Assembly: GCF_004379255.2 (NCBI RefSeq) | Contig: NC_056035.1 | Coordinates: 27,900,502-27,964,501, forward strand | Length of the DNA stretch: 64,000 bases | Source: Salvia splendens | Taxonomy: Eukaryota > Streptophyta > Magnoliopsida > Lamiales > Lamiaceae | Direction of reading: 5' to 3' | Shown here: piece after piece, positions 44,347 to 55,498 of the stretch | Layout: each line of letters begins with the position of its first letter | Numbering within the stretch: the first letter of the stretch is position 1 | Translations under genes and position numbers: made by a program | The notes under the pieces: model-generated | The model's database searches: none | What the model was told of the DNA's origin: nothing | What the model saw: the letters and a program-made list of their open reading frames with translations, nothing else

Positions 44347-46281
44347 ATGGCGGGAATCGCCGGTTTCAACTGTCCCTGCTTCCGCCCCCTCTCTTCCTCT
44401 CTTTCCTACTCTTCCATCCGTTTTCCCGCGCCGCAGCTCAGGCTTCCTCGCCGCCTCTCCACATTCCCCAGTATGCCCACTCGCTTACCTCAATTTCGCG
44501 TTTCTTTTCTAAATTAGGGTTTCATTTTTTTCTGTTTCAGGGATTTACGCATTGACCAGCAACGATATTAAAGTTGGCCTCAACATTGAAGTGGACGGGA
44601 ATCCGTGGAAGGTTATTGGTAACTGCTGAATTTCTCTCGTTTCTGCTTAATTTCTGACTATTTTTCTTCAATTTCTTGTAATGCATTTGGTTTTGGGTAA
44701 CTGTTCAGAGTTCCTTCATGTTAAGCCTGGAAAGGGGGCGGCTTTTGTGAGGACTACATTGCGAAATTATGTGACTGGAAATCAAGTTGAAAAAACTTTC
44801 AGAGCTGGAAGTAAGGTAACTACTTTAGATCTCTTGGATCTTTTATTGTTTCATTCCCTATTTTACTACTTTTACTTTAACTCAATTACTAGCTATGATT
44901 AACAGTAGCCAAACAAATTATCTCTTCTATTGAATCCTAATTATTTACTTTAGTGAGTATGGAAACTTAAGATCTTGTTATGGATTGTATTATAAATCTG
45001 CTTCAAGTCTCAAGTTTAGCATATGTATTTGACTCTGCCTTTCTATATGCAAAGTTTATGTGGCTTCCAAACTACTCCCCCCCGTCCCACTCATGTCCAC
45101 ATTCTTGAGTGGCACGAGATTTTATGAAGAGTTGTTAGGTGGAATAAGTAGAAAGTAAAATGTAGTTGAATATTTTAATGCGGAGAGACGGATTTGTTTC
45201 CAAATATAGAAGTGGGACAAACTAAAAAGGAAAGGTGGACATCTTGAGTGGGACGGAGGGGGGTACATTTCAGTTTACTTATTGGACTAAATTCATAATC
45301 ACGGCGTCCATATACCAGTGTAGAATGCTAAAAAATCCATTTCAAATTTCAGTTTGGAGTTCTAACATTGTTTAATGTTCTACTCTTTTGACAGATAGAA
45401 GCAGCTGACATATCGAAAGAAACCAAGCAATATACTTACAAAGATGGTGCCCAGTATGTTTTCATGGATTTGGTAAGTCATTCATCATCATAGATCTATA
45501 AGCCGGTGTGACACTGAGTATATCATGCACTAATTAAAACCTGTACTTGGTCAAATGTGGTATAGATAAAACTATCGTCTCTATGTGTTTGCTATTGATG
45601 TCTCTTACATTGTTATATTCCATTCCCCGTGCACTTTCAATGGCAATTTCACTTGTCATCCATCTTCCTGAATCAGTGAAATAGTCTGATTTTATATGGG
45701 AACTATATATGTCATACCCTCGAATATGTGTTCCAGACTACATATGAGGAATCCCGCCTGAATGCGGTGGATGTTGGAGATAAGGACAAGTGGTTGAAAG
45801 AAGGCATGGACTGCAATTTGTTATTCTGGAACGGGAAGGTTAGTGTTAACTCCTGTTTCTGAATCCAACCTGACCATTTTCCAGCTGGTTTTGGTATTAT
45901 GTTACTCACTGTCAATCGTATCTTCTTGTTCTAGACTAAACCATTTACCGATTGGCATCACTGTAGGTCATTGATTTTGAACTTCCCATAACTGTGAAGT
46001 TGAAGGTGACTGAAGTTGATCCTGGCTTAAAGGGCGACACTGCTCAAGGTAATAATACGTGTCCCTGCATTGTAAGATAAAATTCTCATAATAAACGGAA
46101 AAGAGGAAGAATCGAATGTGGGAGAGCAAAGCTCTTTGGTTCATGTGTTTATATATTTGCAGGAGGGTCAAAGCCAGCAACTGTTGAAACTGGTGCTGTG
46201 GTATCGGTTCCATTGTTTGTGAACGCTGGTGATACCATTCTGATAGACACCAGAACCGGGCAGTACATGAGCCGCGCATAG
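44347..46281 (+). CDS. Plastid translation elongation factor P, 229 aa, seven exons
   Basis: Exons 44347-44470, 44541-44618, 44709-44815, 45395-45472, 45737-45838, 45967-46048 and 46163-46281; every junction is GT-AG and the frame closes to TAG. The N-terminus ([20 protein letters not shown], Ser/Arg-rich, few acids to residue 41) looks like a chloroplast transit peptide. The mature part has the three EF-P domains: KOW-like [18 protein letters not shown] with [13 protein letters not shown], the central OB domain ([25 protein letters not shown]), and the C-terminal OB domain ([35 protein letters not shown]). Lys76 in PGKG is at the position modified in bacterial EF-P. EF-P relieves ribosome stalling at proline runs, here in plastids. 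Length and motifs match a bacterial-type EF-P rather than eIF5A. Confidence 0.93.
45075..45263. mobile_element. Stowaway MITE inside EF-P intron 3
   Basis: 189 bp with ends ctcccccccgtcccactcat and gagtgggacggaggggg, flanked by TA. It lies inside the intron between 44815 and 45395, away from both splice sites. Confidence 0.85.
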
Positions 46282-46968
46282 CCTGCTTTTTATCCTTCTT
46301 GGGAGGCTTCCATGGTTTTGAAATAGAAGAGTACTCATCTAGTTCAACAGCATCAAGATTTTGACAATTCCTATCTCCGAGGTATCGTGTGTAATGGAAA
46401 CCTCCTTTATATTTCATATTATAGGGCACAATATGTTGAATCAAATGAATTCATTCTTGTATATGTTGCAGATGATATATTTACTGAGTGAACTGCTGAT
46501 GCATTACAAAATGTGTATTCTACTAATCCACATACAAAGTCTCATCTTTTCATTTTCATTTTCGGCCGTCCACCAAAATTTGTACAATAAAAATGGAAGT
46601 CTGCTCCTAATTTATTGTTCACATTTTATCATTCTCTTCTATTTTATCCATATTTTCCAATTTATCTCTCATACTTTGCACATTATATATTTCTCTTTCA
46701 TATTTTACCAATTCTGAATTAAAATTTGTATCGTTCATCGACGAGACTACTTGTCGTAGACGAAGGGAGTATTAATATTTTTAGTATCAATTATGTAATA
46801 AACAGCCCAACATGAACATTATGGAGCTACTAGAGAGGTGGATGATGAAAGATAAATAATTAAAATGAACAATATAAATTAAAGATACATTACTTTATGA
46901 TCTTACATTAACAATATTTACACAAGTGAATAAATAAACGAAAATTATTAGTGTGAGAAAATAAATAT
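46282..46968. other. EF-P 3' flank and AT-rich intergenic
   Basis: Probable EF-P 3' UTR to about 46500. At 46560-46770 there is a degraded MITE-like pair (cggccgtccaccaaaatttg ... gtagacgaagggagta). Otherwise I see nothing. Confidence 0.4.
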
Positions 46969-46970
46969 AA

Positions 46971-47198
46971 ATTAATTAATTCCTAGCTAATGAATTAAGT
47001 ACGAGAATCATAAAAATATACTAATTAATAGATAAATGAATTTAATATGAGAAAATTCAAAAAGACGCCAAATCCACAAAATTAAATAAATTAATTACTA
47101 GCTAATGAATTAACTACGAGAATCATAAAAATGAATTAATTAATAAACAAATGAATTACTATGAATAAAATTCAAAAAGGACACCAAATCCACAAAAG
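46971..47198. repeat. Tandem duplication, about 115 bp twice
   Basis: Units share ctagctaatgaatta, acgagaatcataaaaat and gccaaatccacaaaa-type blocks; ctagctaatgaatta starts at 46983 and 47098. Non-coding and AT-rich. Confidence 0.75.
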
Positions 47199-47636
47199 TG
47201 CTGCTATAGGGATTCAATCCCCTTGTTCATCTGGTTCGCAGACAGCTTCCCTAACTAACTAAGCTAGCAATTGTATTTAGGGTTCAATAAAAAAATAAAT
47301 AAATTAATTAAATAAATAAAAAAGCTTGCAATTGTATTTTGTACTGTCATATGTATATAGTATATAAAAATAGAGACTTTAGGAAGACACGAACTTTAAT
47401 CAAATTGGTAAAGTGTGAGAGAGATAAAAAAAAATTGATTGAAGTATTGTTAGTAGAAAATGAAACCAACTATATAAATAGAGAAAAAACTTGTGAAAAA
47501 TTGAAGGAGACTAATTTATAAAGTATCCCTATATGTGAAACTTGTAGTTATAAATGACTTTCATTTTCAGCTTATAAACCTACAATATGTTTGAATTCAA
47601 AATTAAAATTTTATATAGCCTAGCCGTAGCATAGTA

Positions 47637-48370
47637 TAGGGATGTCAATTTAGCCCGCAACCCGTGGGCTGACCCGAATAGCCCGCCAAATCTATAGGGT
47701 TAGGGCTGAAAATTTCCAGTCCGATAAAATTACAGCCCGATTAGCCCGCACCCGATTAACCCGCAACCCGTTAGGGCCAAACCCGAAAATCCGATGGGCT
47801 GGCCCGGAAACCCGATAAAATTTATATTGTTCTATTTGTTTGACTCTAATTCGACACTTCATTGATTATTTTATAATACAGATTACTGAAAAAATAACTT
47901 TCCATTTTATATATTAAATATATAAATTATATATTAAGTTTTTATTAATATAATAATAGATAAATGAATTAGAAACTTCAAATTCACTAAAAAAAATATA
48001 TTTAAATTTCTAAACATGCTTTAAAATTTCTTGATGTTTATGTTTTATGTTGCATAAATCTCAAATATTAGTATTTGATCATGTTAATATTTGAGTTTAC
48101 GCATATATCTCAAATTTATCATAATTAAATATTTTACATTTTATAAATATAACTAATTTTCACCATTATTTATTGGATTGATCGCATGTTAATTTTATCG
48201 GTAGCAACCCGATTAACCCGATGGGCTAGCCCGAAACCCGAGCTTTTAGGGTTAGGGCTGAACTTTTATAACCCGAAAAAATAACAATCCGATTAGCCCG
48301 CACCCGATTGACCCGCAACCCGAATAGGGTTGGCCCGAAACCCGGTGGGCTGGCCCGATTGACATCCCTA
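47637..48370. mobile_element. Non-autonomous hAT element, family 2 copy 2
   Basis: 734 bp with ends tagggatgtcaat and attgacatcccta, flanked by the exact 8-bp duplication gcatagta (47629-47636, 48371-48378). Interior shares ttggattgatcgcatgttaa with copy 1 in reverse. cccgatta/gcccgcaaccc repeats fill both ends. Confidence 0.9.
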
Positions 48371-48519
48371 GCATAGTAGAACGGGCGACTTCCTCAAAAT
48401 TGATTGCTTAAAATTCTAGAAACCGTCTCTGTATTTAATAATATTAATTTCAAACTATTACTAATTAACAAACAAATTGAAGTGAATTTATAGTAAGTTA
48501 GAATATATTTCGTCGGCTA

Positions 48520-48740
48520 CGATTACTAACTTTTTAAGTTGGTAACTCTGCTAATTATTTAACACAGTGTATTTTAAAAATATCAACACGATCACATTAA
48601 AATGTCAATGCAATATATTGAAATGTCAATAAAATTATGTGTTGACATATTAATGTTATCGTGTTGATATTTTTAATACACTGCGTTGATGAGTTAGCAG
48701 AGTTAGCAACTTAAGAAAGTTAACAATTGATCAGACCCCA
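48520..48740. repeat. Foldback MITE-like repeat
   Basis: The left arm (actaactttttaagttggta, then actctgctaa) mirrors the right arm (ttagcagagt, then tagcaacttaagaaagttaa). The middle also folds (aaaatatcaacacgat / atcgtgttgatatttt). No coding sequence and no resolved target duplication. Confidence 0.6.
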
Positions 48741-48924
48741 TACTCAGTGTATATAAAAATATATTTCATGCAAAAAAATACATGTACACTATAGAATTTA
48801 TTCAGATACAAAATATAGAAATATGGTAAGAAAAAAAGGAACACATAATTGGAAAATCTTGTTGTTTTCAAGGATGAAAAAAACTAGTAAAAAAATAAAA
48901 ATCTGGTAAAAGGAATAATGTTGA

Positions 48925-49245
48925 TCAAACCCTCAAAGATCTGCTAAAATTGTGTGAGACAAATGGAATCTTTTGGGTATCTTTTGGTGACCCCTTTTTC
49001 CCAAGAATAGGACTAAACAGCTTCTTCATCACCTTCTGAAATCCCGCCATCCGCCGCTGCTTAGGCGGCTGCACCACCGCAGGCTCGGACAGGCACCGCC
49101 CCAGCATGGCGTTGTTGAGTTGCACCTCAAACGACAGCCTCTCGTACTCATCCAGCAAACTACTTTGCTTGTCGCCGAATCTCTTCATTTCTCCTACTTT
49201 TTTGGACATCTCCGACGATACCAAATCTTCAATTAGTAGTTGCAT
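48925..49245 (-). CDS. Small plant protein of unknown function, 106 aa
   Basis: Single exon, MQLLIEDLVSSEMSKKVGEM to FSRSLRV. The N-terminal half is charged and helical with a well-formed block (DKQSSLLDEYERLSFEVQLN, then NAMLGRCLSEP) that I recognise as recurring in uncharacterised plant proteins. The C-terminal half is basic (KVMKKLFSPILGKKG) and ends in an aromatic/Arg motif. No signal peptide or membrane span. The start is the first Met after an upstream stop, with a leader on the right. Probably a real gene; the role is unknown. Confidence 0.7.
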   Translation of the reverse strand: MQLLIEDLVSSEMSKKVGEMKRFGDKQSSLLDEYERLSFEVQLNNAMLGRCLSEPAVVQPPKQRRMAGFQKVMKKLFSPILGKKGSPKDTQKIPFVSHNFSRSLRV

Positions 49246-49862
49246 TCAACTGGATGATATTATAAGAGCAGCAGCCGTTGCCGTGTGAGATGTTTATTTA
49301 CTCATTTTTTTCTAGTGATAGAATTTTGGATAGGTTTTTTTTAAAGTAAATTAATAGAGGGGGTGACAACAATTATTATTATAGGTGGAAATTTATAATC
49401 ATCATTCAAACTAAATACTTAATTGTGTCTCACCAAGTCGTTGCGTTATATAAATTTTTCGTTCGAATTTGATTTTGAAAATCTGATTGAATTTATTTCT
49501 TCATTTCGTTGCCGTCCCTGGATTGATTGTGTATTAACATATCATGGCCTTTTGCAGGCTTCGATGTATAAGTTTTGACACTGTAATAATTTTATTGTTT
49601 ATTGTATGTTTATCATCTACTCTCTCCCCTCCACAAATAATATATACTCAATTTAACTTGATACATGTTTTAAGAAAAGTAAAAGTAAAAGTAAAAGAAA
49701 GGGAATAAAAAAATATAGTGGTGGGTGATTCTTTTTTATATATTAATTTTATAATAAAATATGAGAGAGATAAAGTTAATGGAACATGTGTTTAATTCCA
49801 AAATAGTAAAAAAGTAAATGAAACATTTATTGGTGGATAGATGAAAATGACAAAATAGACTA
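49246..49862. other. Intergenic, upstream of the small gene
   Basis: AT-rich. About 49617-49830 resembles a worn MITE (ctctcccctccacaaataata at the left end). No gene seen. Confidence 0.4.
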
Positions 49863-50127
49863 CTCCCTCCGTCCCAGCTATATGACACATTCCTTGGCCG
49901 ACACGAGATTTTAGGAGTTATTGATTAAAATGATTAATTGGAGAGAGGAAAGATGAGTGAAAGTATTAAAATAAAGAGAGGAAGAAAGATGGATATTTTA
50001 ATAGGAGTGAAAAAAAGTTGTTGAGTGTATTAATTGGAGAGAGAAAGTTACTAAAAAATGAAATGTGTCATCTTAGTTGGGACAAACTAAAAAGGAAAAC
50101 GTGTCATCTTAAGCGAGACTGAGAGAG
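49863..50127. mobile_element. Stowaway-type MITE
   Basis: 265 bp with ends ctccctccgtcccagctata and gcgagactgagagag, flanked by TA. The right terminus is degraded compared with the left. Confidence 0.75.
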
Positions 50128-50223
50128 TAATATTCTATTACTCTGAAATACTATATAGCAAGCATTTGATCATTTGATGCCACTTTTTGCTAGAGTACGT
50201 AGAGCAAACTTAATTTTATTAGG

Positions 50224-50890
50224 AGGCATCCGCAACGCATCTCTTAACCGTCTCGGTCTCATCTCGGAAAGACGAGACGGATAAGAGACTGGCGTTGCAG
50301 CCTTCCGTCCCGGTCTCGTCTCACCGAGCGTCTCGTCCCGGAGGGGCGGTTCGCGGGACAGCTCGCCACGCGCCAGCGCTGGCGCTAGGCGTGACGCCCA
50401 CTCGCCGGCCCGCGAGTGGGCGTCGTCACGCTGATGCAATAAATAATTTTTTTTAAAAAAATCGATTTTAATATAAAAATATAAAAAAAATGAAAAGCGG
50501 TAATATTACCGTTTTATTACCGTTGAAATTTTAATTTTTTTAATCTTTTTTTTGGTAAAATTTGGCAACCAGTAGACGCACATGATCTCATTAGACAACT
50601 ATTTTTATTTTTTTTTTAGATTTTATTAATGTGGTTTTTTATTTTTTTAGAATTTTAAGTTGTAATTTTATTTTATTTAATGAAGTTTGTTTTTATTAAT
50701 TGAATTTGTTGGAAATAAAAATAAAAAATGAAATTGAATGAATAGTTAAGGGATGAGATGGTCAAGAGATGGAGTATTGCAGATGATGTCTCTTAGTTAA
50801 GAGATGGGATGAAAAATACAGTGGGGCCCATGAATAGTGAAGAGATGAGACGGTTAAGAGACGGATAAGAGACAGCGTTGCGGATGGCAT
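50224..50890. mobile_element. Non-autonomous DNA element with GGCATCCGCAACGC ends
   Basis: Left ggaggcatccgcaacgcatctcttaaccgtctc and right end gagacggttaagagacggat..gcgttgcggatggc form inverted repeats (internal tandem gagacgg/ccgtctc units). GC-rich ends, AT-rich middle, no ORF of weight. The ends resemble PIF/Harbinger or hAT MITEs; the target duplication is unclear. Confidence 0.65.
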
Positions 50891-52084
50891 GTATACTAAT
50901 ACTTCTATTATTTTTTTTCTTGTTTATTTTACTAATTGTGCATTAAAACTCATATCATTTTAATAGTTTTTATTTTTAAAAGACGGATGTACTATCTATT
51001 GAAAGAATAAAAAAACCTGTAGTATATATTTATAAAATACTGATAAATAACTAATTATTCTAGTATGCAGCTATATACGAGTAATCAAGAGTTTTTCAAT
51101 ATAAATAGATATATCATTCCAATTTTACAAGCGTGAAGTGGAAGAGGCTAGAGAGAACGTACATGCGGCAAATAATATACAACCCCAAATAACTTTTATT
51201 TCTCCACTTTAATTATTCTTTCTTGGTTGATTGAATTTGGAAGAGGCTTCCTCAGCAACAAAGAAGGCAACCTTGATTTTCTTTAAAAAACAGCCCATCA
51301 TGCGCTTAAAGTGTTCTTTTTTTTCCCTTTCCTTTATCACTTATTATTATAAGAGTAAATTTGATATATAATATATTATAATTAATTCAATTTATAACTG
51401 AATTCTGAATATAAATATTAAAAGAACTACTTATAAGTCAATTACTATTAATTCTCAAAATTTTATTGTTTAACCATCCAAACATAGATGAACTAAAAGT
51501 ACGAGAAATGAAATAAACAAATAAAATCCAGTGGTAAATTCTTTCCTTCTTTGAATCTTCGCTTAAATTCTCATCAGCTATTGGTTAATTCCAGTGGTTT
51601 CCTTTACATGAATATCCAGCAGAGTGTTGAATGTAGGAACGTTTTTAGCCCTAAACTCATCAATTACTTGTCTCGTGCAAACAAATAACCACACCTACTC
51701 TCATATTGACAGGATCAGAATATACTATGTTCCTTGTGGTGATAAATATGGAAAAACTACATACAGAGTCAATGTAAGATTACCTAATACCATGTACAAT
51801 ATTTTCCCAGATGTTGAACTGCCCAAGCATACAGGTAAAAAGGTACCAAATCCACACATTTTTCTGTCTCCATGCATTTTCTTCATTGAATTATGATGTT
51901 TTACGTATTCTATTAGCTTGTTTATTTTGTCTGACTTCTATGAATAATCATGATGTTTCTTAAACTTTTCCTTTAAAATCAACATTTGTATAGTCATTAT
52001 CAGAACGATAAGTTGTACTACAAAAAAATAACAATTTTTATTAAAAAAAAGATTAAAAACCAACATTTGGAAGTTATTGACTTA
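50891..52084. other. Intergenic with one unrecognised exon-like ORF
   Basis: Mostly AT-rich. At 51624-51896 (+) there is a 90-codon ORF whose middle (IRIYYVPCGDKYGKTTYRVN) looks more protein-like than its surroundings and is bounded by an acceptor-like ttgacag (51712) and donor-like sites. I do not recognise it and cannot link it to a gene; it may be a relic exon. Confidence 0.25.
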
Positions 52085-52245
52085 GAGCATTCATAATGGA
52101 TTATGAACTTAAACCCGAAACCCATCTAACAGTCTATCTCCATTTCATCCTGCCACGTCAGTAGCCCATCTCCCTGCAATGGCAGCCCATCTCAGAGCCT
52201 ATCTCAGAGTCCATCCCTTTTCCACGTCAACACTATTTTTATATA

Positions 52246-53492
52246 GAGTAAAGACCAAAATTGGTCCTAAACATATGATCATTTTACGATTTTAGTCCTA
52301 AACATTACGTTTTGAATTATTTGGTCCTGCACATTTCAACTCGGGCCAGACTCAGTCCAAAATGGACGGAGCCGTTAAATAGTAACAGTCAACGTGTGTT
52401 AACCCAATTTTGACCGAAATTAAACTCTTAATTTTAAATATTAGCACCATTAATTTTTATTAGCAACTAATTAATTTAAAATACTAAGCAAATAAATTAA
52501 AAAAATAAATGAATAAAACCACACAAACTGCAAACAACACTACACTTAAACATTTCAGAATAAAAAAATGACTCGTCTCTCTCACACTCCGCCTCTCACT
52601 TCGACGAAACCCTAGTTCTTCCTGACAGCGATTGGGCCATTGTAAGTCGGCTGAATGTCTATCTTCTGGTTTGCTCCCAGCCGACGAAATGGTTCACTAG
52701 GATTAAAAATGCTCAAACGCACTCCCATCCGTCAGAAAACAAAAACAATGAATCACGTCGATGCAAATTAAATATGAACCCTAAATCTGAAATCAATTTT
52801 GGCTAGAGATAAATGGAGTTCCTACTAGCAATCTAGCATCAATGAATCGGTAAAATTTAACCTCAAAATCGAAAGAGAAATATTGACGTCAGGATCCACT
52901 AAAGCATTGTGATTGTTGTGACGGCTTTGGCTTTTGAAAATGGCGAGAAGATGAAGAGTTGTGGAGAAGAAAGCTAGAAATGCATAGCAGCAAGTCATAT
53001 TGCGTATGTATGTGCTTGTGCGTGATATAAAAGGTGCGATTTTAGAGAGAGAGAGTATGAGCAGTTGTGGCAAAAACTTAATTGTAAAAATAAAGTGGGA
53101 AGGAGAGAGGTGAAGCGCCAGCTTGCTGTGTTACTTGCCCAATCATTTGGAAGCAATTTGTTACAAGATTTACGATGGTGTTGCCGTCACCGGAGGGGCA
53201 GGAGGAGCATGGATGATGGCGGCGGTGAAGGAGAATAAGAAAGACAGAAGGTTCTTTCTTAAATTAATTAGTTGCTAATAAAAATTACTTGTGCTAATAT
53301 TCAAAATTAAGAGTTTAATTTCGGTCAAAGTCGGGTTAACACTCTTTGACTGTTACTATTTAACGGCTCCATCCATTTTGGAATGAGTCTGGCCCGAGTT
53401 GAAATGTGCAGGACCAAATAATTCAAAACGTAATATCTATGACCAAAATCGTAAAATGACCATATGTTTGGGACCAATTTTGGCCTTTACTC
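52246..53492. mobile_element. Mutator-like element with 230-bp inverted repeats
   Basis: 1,247 bp with ends gagtaaagaccaaaattggt and accaattttggcctttactc. The inverted repeats extend about 230 bp each way (through gtccaaaatggacggagccg and ttagcaactaattaattt). An exact 9-bp duplication ttttatata lies at 52237-52245 and 53493-53501. The interior (about 52480-53260) has no recognised gene; an 82-codon minus ORF at 52825-53073 is not convincing. Confidence 0.9.
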
Positions 53493-53689
53493 TTTTATAT
53501 ACTTCACTTTTAAAATTGTCGGTGTAAATTAAAGACAACGTAAATAAAAAAATCATTAAAAATAAAATAAAACATCCTATATTATAAAAACAAAATAAAG
53601 ATAGATAAAAACCTAGAAAATAACGGAAGCACACATCAATCGGACTCGGGTTCCGACACGACACGAGTCATTCCGAATTTAGGGAAATC

Positions 53690-53974
53690 CTTCAGTTACA
53701 GATATATTTCCCAGTACTTGAACCCGTTTGCCCCGTTCGCATTGTCATCGTAGATGTCGTGAAATTTAGTGCACTCTTACACCAGGCGATTCCAATGCTT
53801 GCTTAGATTGCCGGGCTGGTGTGTCAGGGTCCCTGTGGGCTTTACTTGTTCGTATCTTTTCGTGATACACCCGCAGAAACTGCCATCGGCCTGTACGTAG
53901 CTTAAAATCGGGTCCTCAGAGATCTCTGCCCAACAACGAGTAAGAGCAATCGACTCCTCGATGCTGAAGTCCAT
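53690..53974 (-). pseudogene. Decayed Myb/SANT-like PIF accessory gene
   Basis: The minus strand reads MDFSIEESIALTRCWAEISE, then DPILSYVQADGSFCGCITKR and YEQVKPTGTLTHQPGNLSKH up to WNRLV. A TAA follows, and the same frame goes on (ECTKFHDIYDDNANGANGFK). This is the trihelix/NAM-associated type of domain used by plant PIF/Harbinger accessory proteins, of a subfamily other than the 59-kb gene. Broken and short. Confidence 0.65.
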
Positions 53975-54504
53975 ATTCGTGGAGAGAAGTAAAATTGAGA
54001 CTAAGATTGGAGAGGGATGAATGTGAATTGATGGGAATGAGGTATATGTAGGGGAATAAAAATTGAATTGAATTTAAAAAAATAAAAAAAATCAGCGCCT
54101 ACATCAGCATCGGCGCCCCGCAATAGAGGCCTTTCTCAAGGCGGATGAGGGCCGATAACTCTTCGGCCAAGGCGATTGATCGGCTTTGGGGCCGATCGGC
54201 TTAGGAGAACGGCCCATCCTCTGCGATGGAGGCCGATCAGGGGCGATGGAGTGGTCGCTTGGCTGTGGCGATCGGCCACCATAGTGAATGCTCTTATAAA
54301 TTTGATAATGCTGGTCTACAAAAGATGATTATGCTGGTTTTTTTATTTGTTAGCAGTGTGATAAATGTATAAAGTAAAGTGGATTATTCGATAATTTTTA
54401 GTATTTGGAAACTGCAGTGCAAGCGTGCACTTCTACGTATCTTATCCCAACATCACCACTACAATGTGCTATAACAATAATGAAGAATTGATTTGAGGAA
54501 AAAT

Positions 54505-54945
54505 TATAGAGATATTGATCTCTAAAACCATAAACTTTGCTTAAAATTTGGTATTTCCTCCGAACTTTGAAATTGATATATAATATCATAAACTTTGCAT
54601 TTTGTTTGTAATTTCTCACGGCATGTCTTAGTACTATATTTGACTAACTTATGGGGCTTTTTTTATCATACTTGACACAATTAAATCAATGTGATTTTCA
54701 ACGTGACTTTTTATCCTACATGTTATGAACTTAAAAAGTCATTTAAAATATCATAAAACGTATCACAGTTGGCTACATAAAACAAGATTTTGATGAATAT
54801 ATCTTAATTGAGTGAGTTTGGAAAATATTAAATAAAATGCAAAGTTTGTGATATTATACACCAATTTCAAAATTTATGGGAAATACTAAATTTTAGGCAA
54901 AGTTCATTAATTTAGAGAACAATATCTCAAAATTATAATGTTATG
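54505..54945. repeat. Foldback MITE-like repeat
   Basis: The left arm (ttatagagatattgatctct, then aaaccataaactttgc) mirrors the right arm (gcaaagttcattaatttaga, then gaacaatatctcaaaa). The inner arms also match (cataaactttgcattttgtt versus aaaatgcaaagtttgtgata). Arms are about 100 bp, as in Mutator-like MITEs. Confidence 0.6.
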
Positions 54946-55498
54946 TTTTGCTGTTTATGTGGTGTGGGGATGGATGGATTATGGAAATATAAGGGGCATG
55001 CTTCACTTTAATCAATGATATAATTATGGCAAATGAGCATTAACATTGAATACTTATATTACACCTTTGACATACTAATAATCATCATGCTTATGCTCCT
55101 TCAAACTTTTTCCTCTTCAAATAAAAGTTGTTTTATGGCACCATCATTCTGCCCCCATAAAGCAATGCCCTATAACACAAAAAGTTATTCTTGGATTTTT
55201 TTTAAACATTCAAGTATTGCTTAGCATCCAAGTTGTGATAATGCAAGGGAAATTGACAAATTCATCATCTTTTTTGAGCAAGAAACCTAACAATCACAAG
55301 AGTTGGAGCTGGTGAACATAAATCCAGTAATTGTAAGGAACAAAACAAAAATACATATCTTACTCACAAAGTAGATTTCAAAACTAATGAAAGATTTAAT
55401 GAGAGACAACCTTCTTTCTTTGTATAATGAAACAGATACTACTGGATTCCTCTTCACCTGATACCAACAATTTGTAACTTAAACATTTCTCTTGTAGA
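54946..55498. other. 3' flank of the receptor kinase gene
   Basis: No gene. The last 150 bases or so before 55499 should be the 3' UTR of the minus-strand receptor kinase. Confidence 0.4.

Larger units (their letters stand above)
52085..54293 (-). mobile_element. PIF/Harbinger-type element with nested Mutator-like insert
   Basis: Ends gagcattcataatgg and ccatagtgaatgctc, with tta on both sides (52082-52084, 54294-54296), the canonical PIF target duplication. 2,209 bp in all, of which 52246-53492 is a later Mutator-like insertion. Carries a decayed Myb/SANT-like gene at 53690-53974. Confidence 0.85.

Noticed and set aside
47200..47285. tRNA-like or SINE-head-like text on the minus strand (tagcttagttagttagg, then ggggattgaatccc)
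   Set aside because: A-box-like and B-box-like spacing is suggestive, but no acceptor stem or proper cloverleaf can be drawn and no SINE tail or target duplication is seen.
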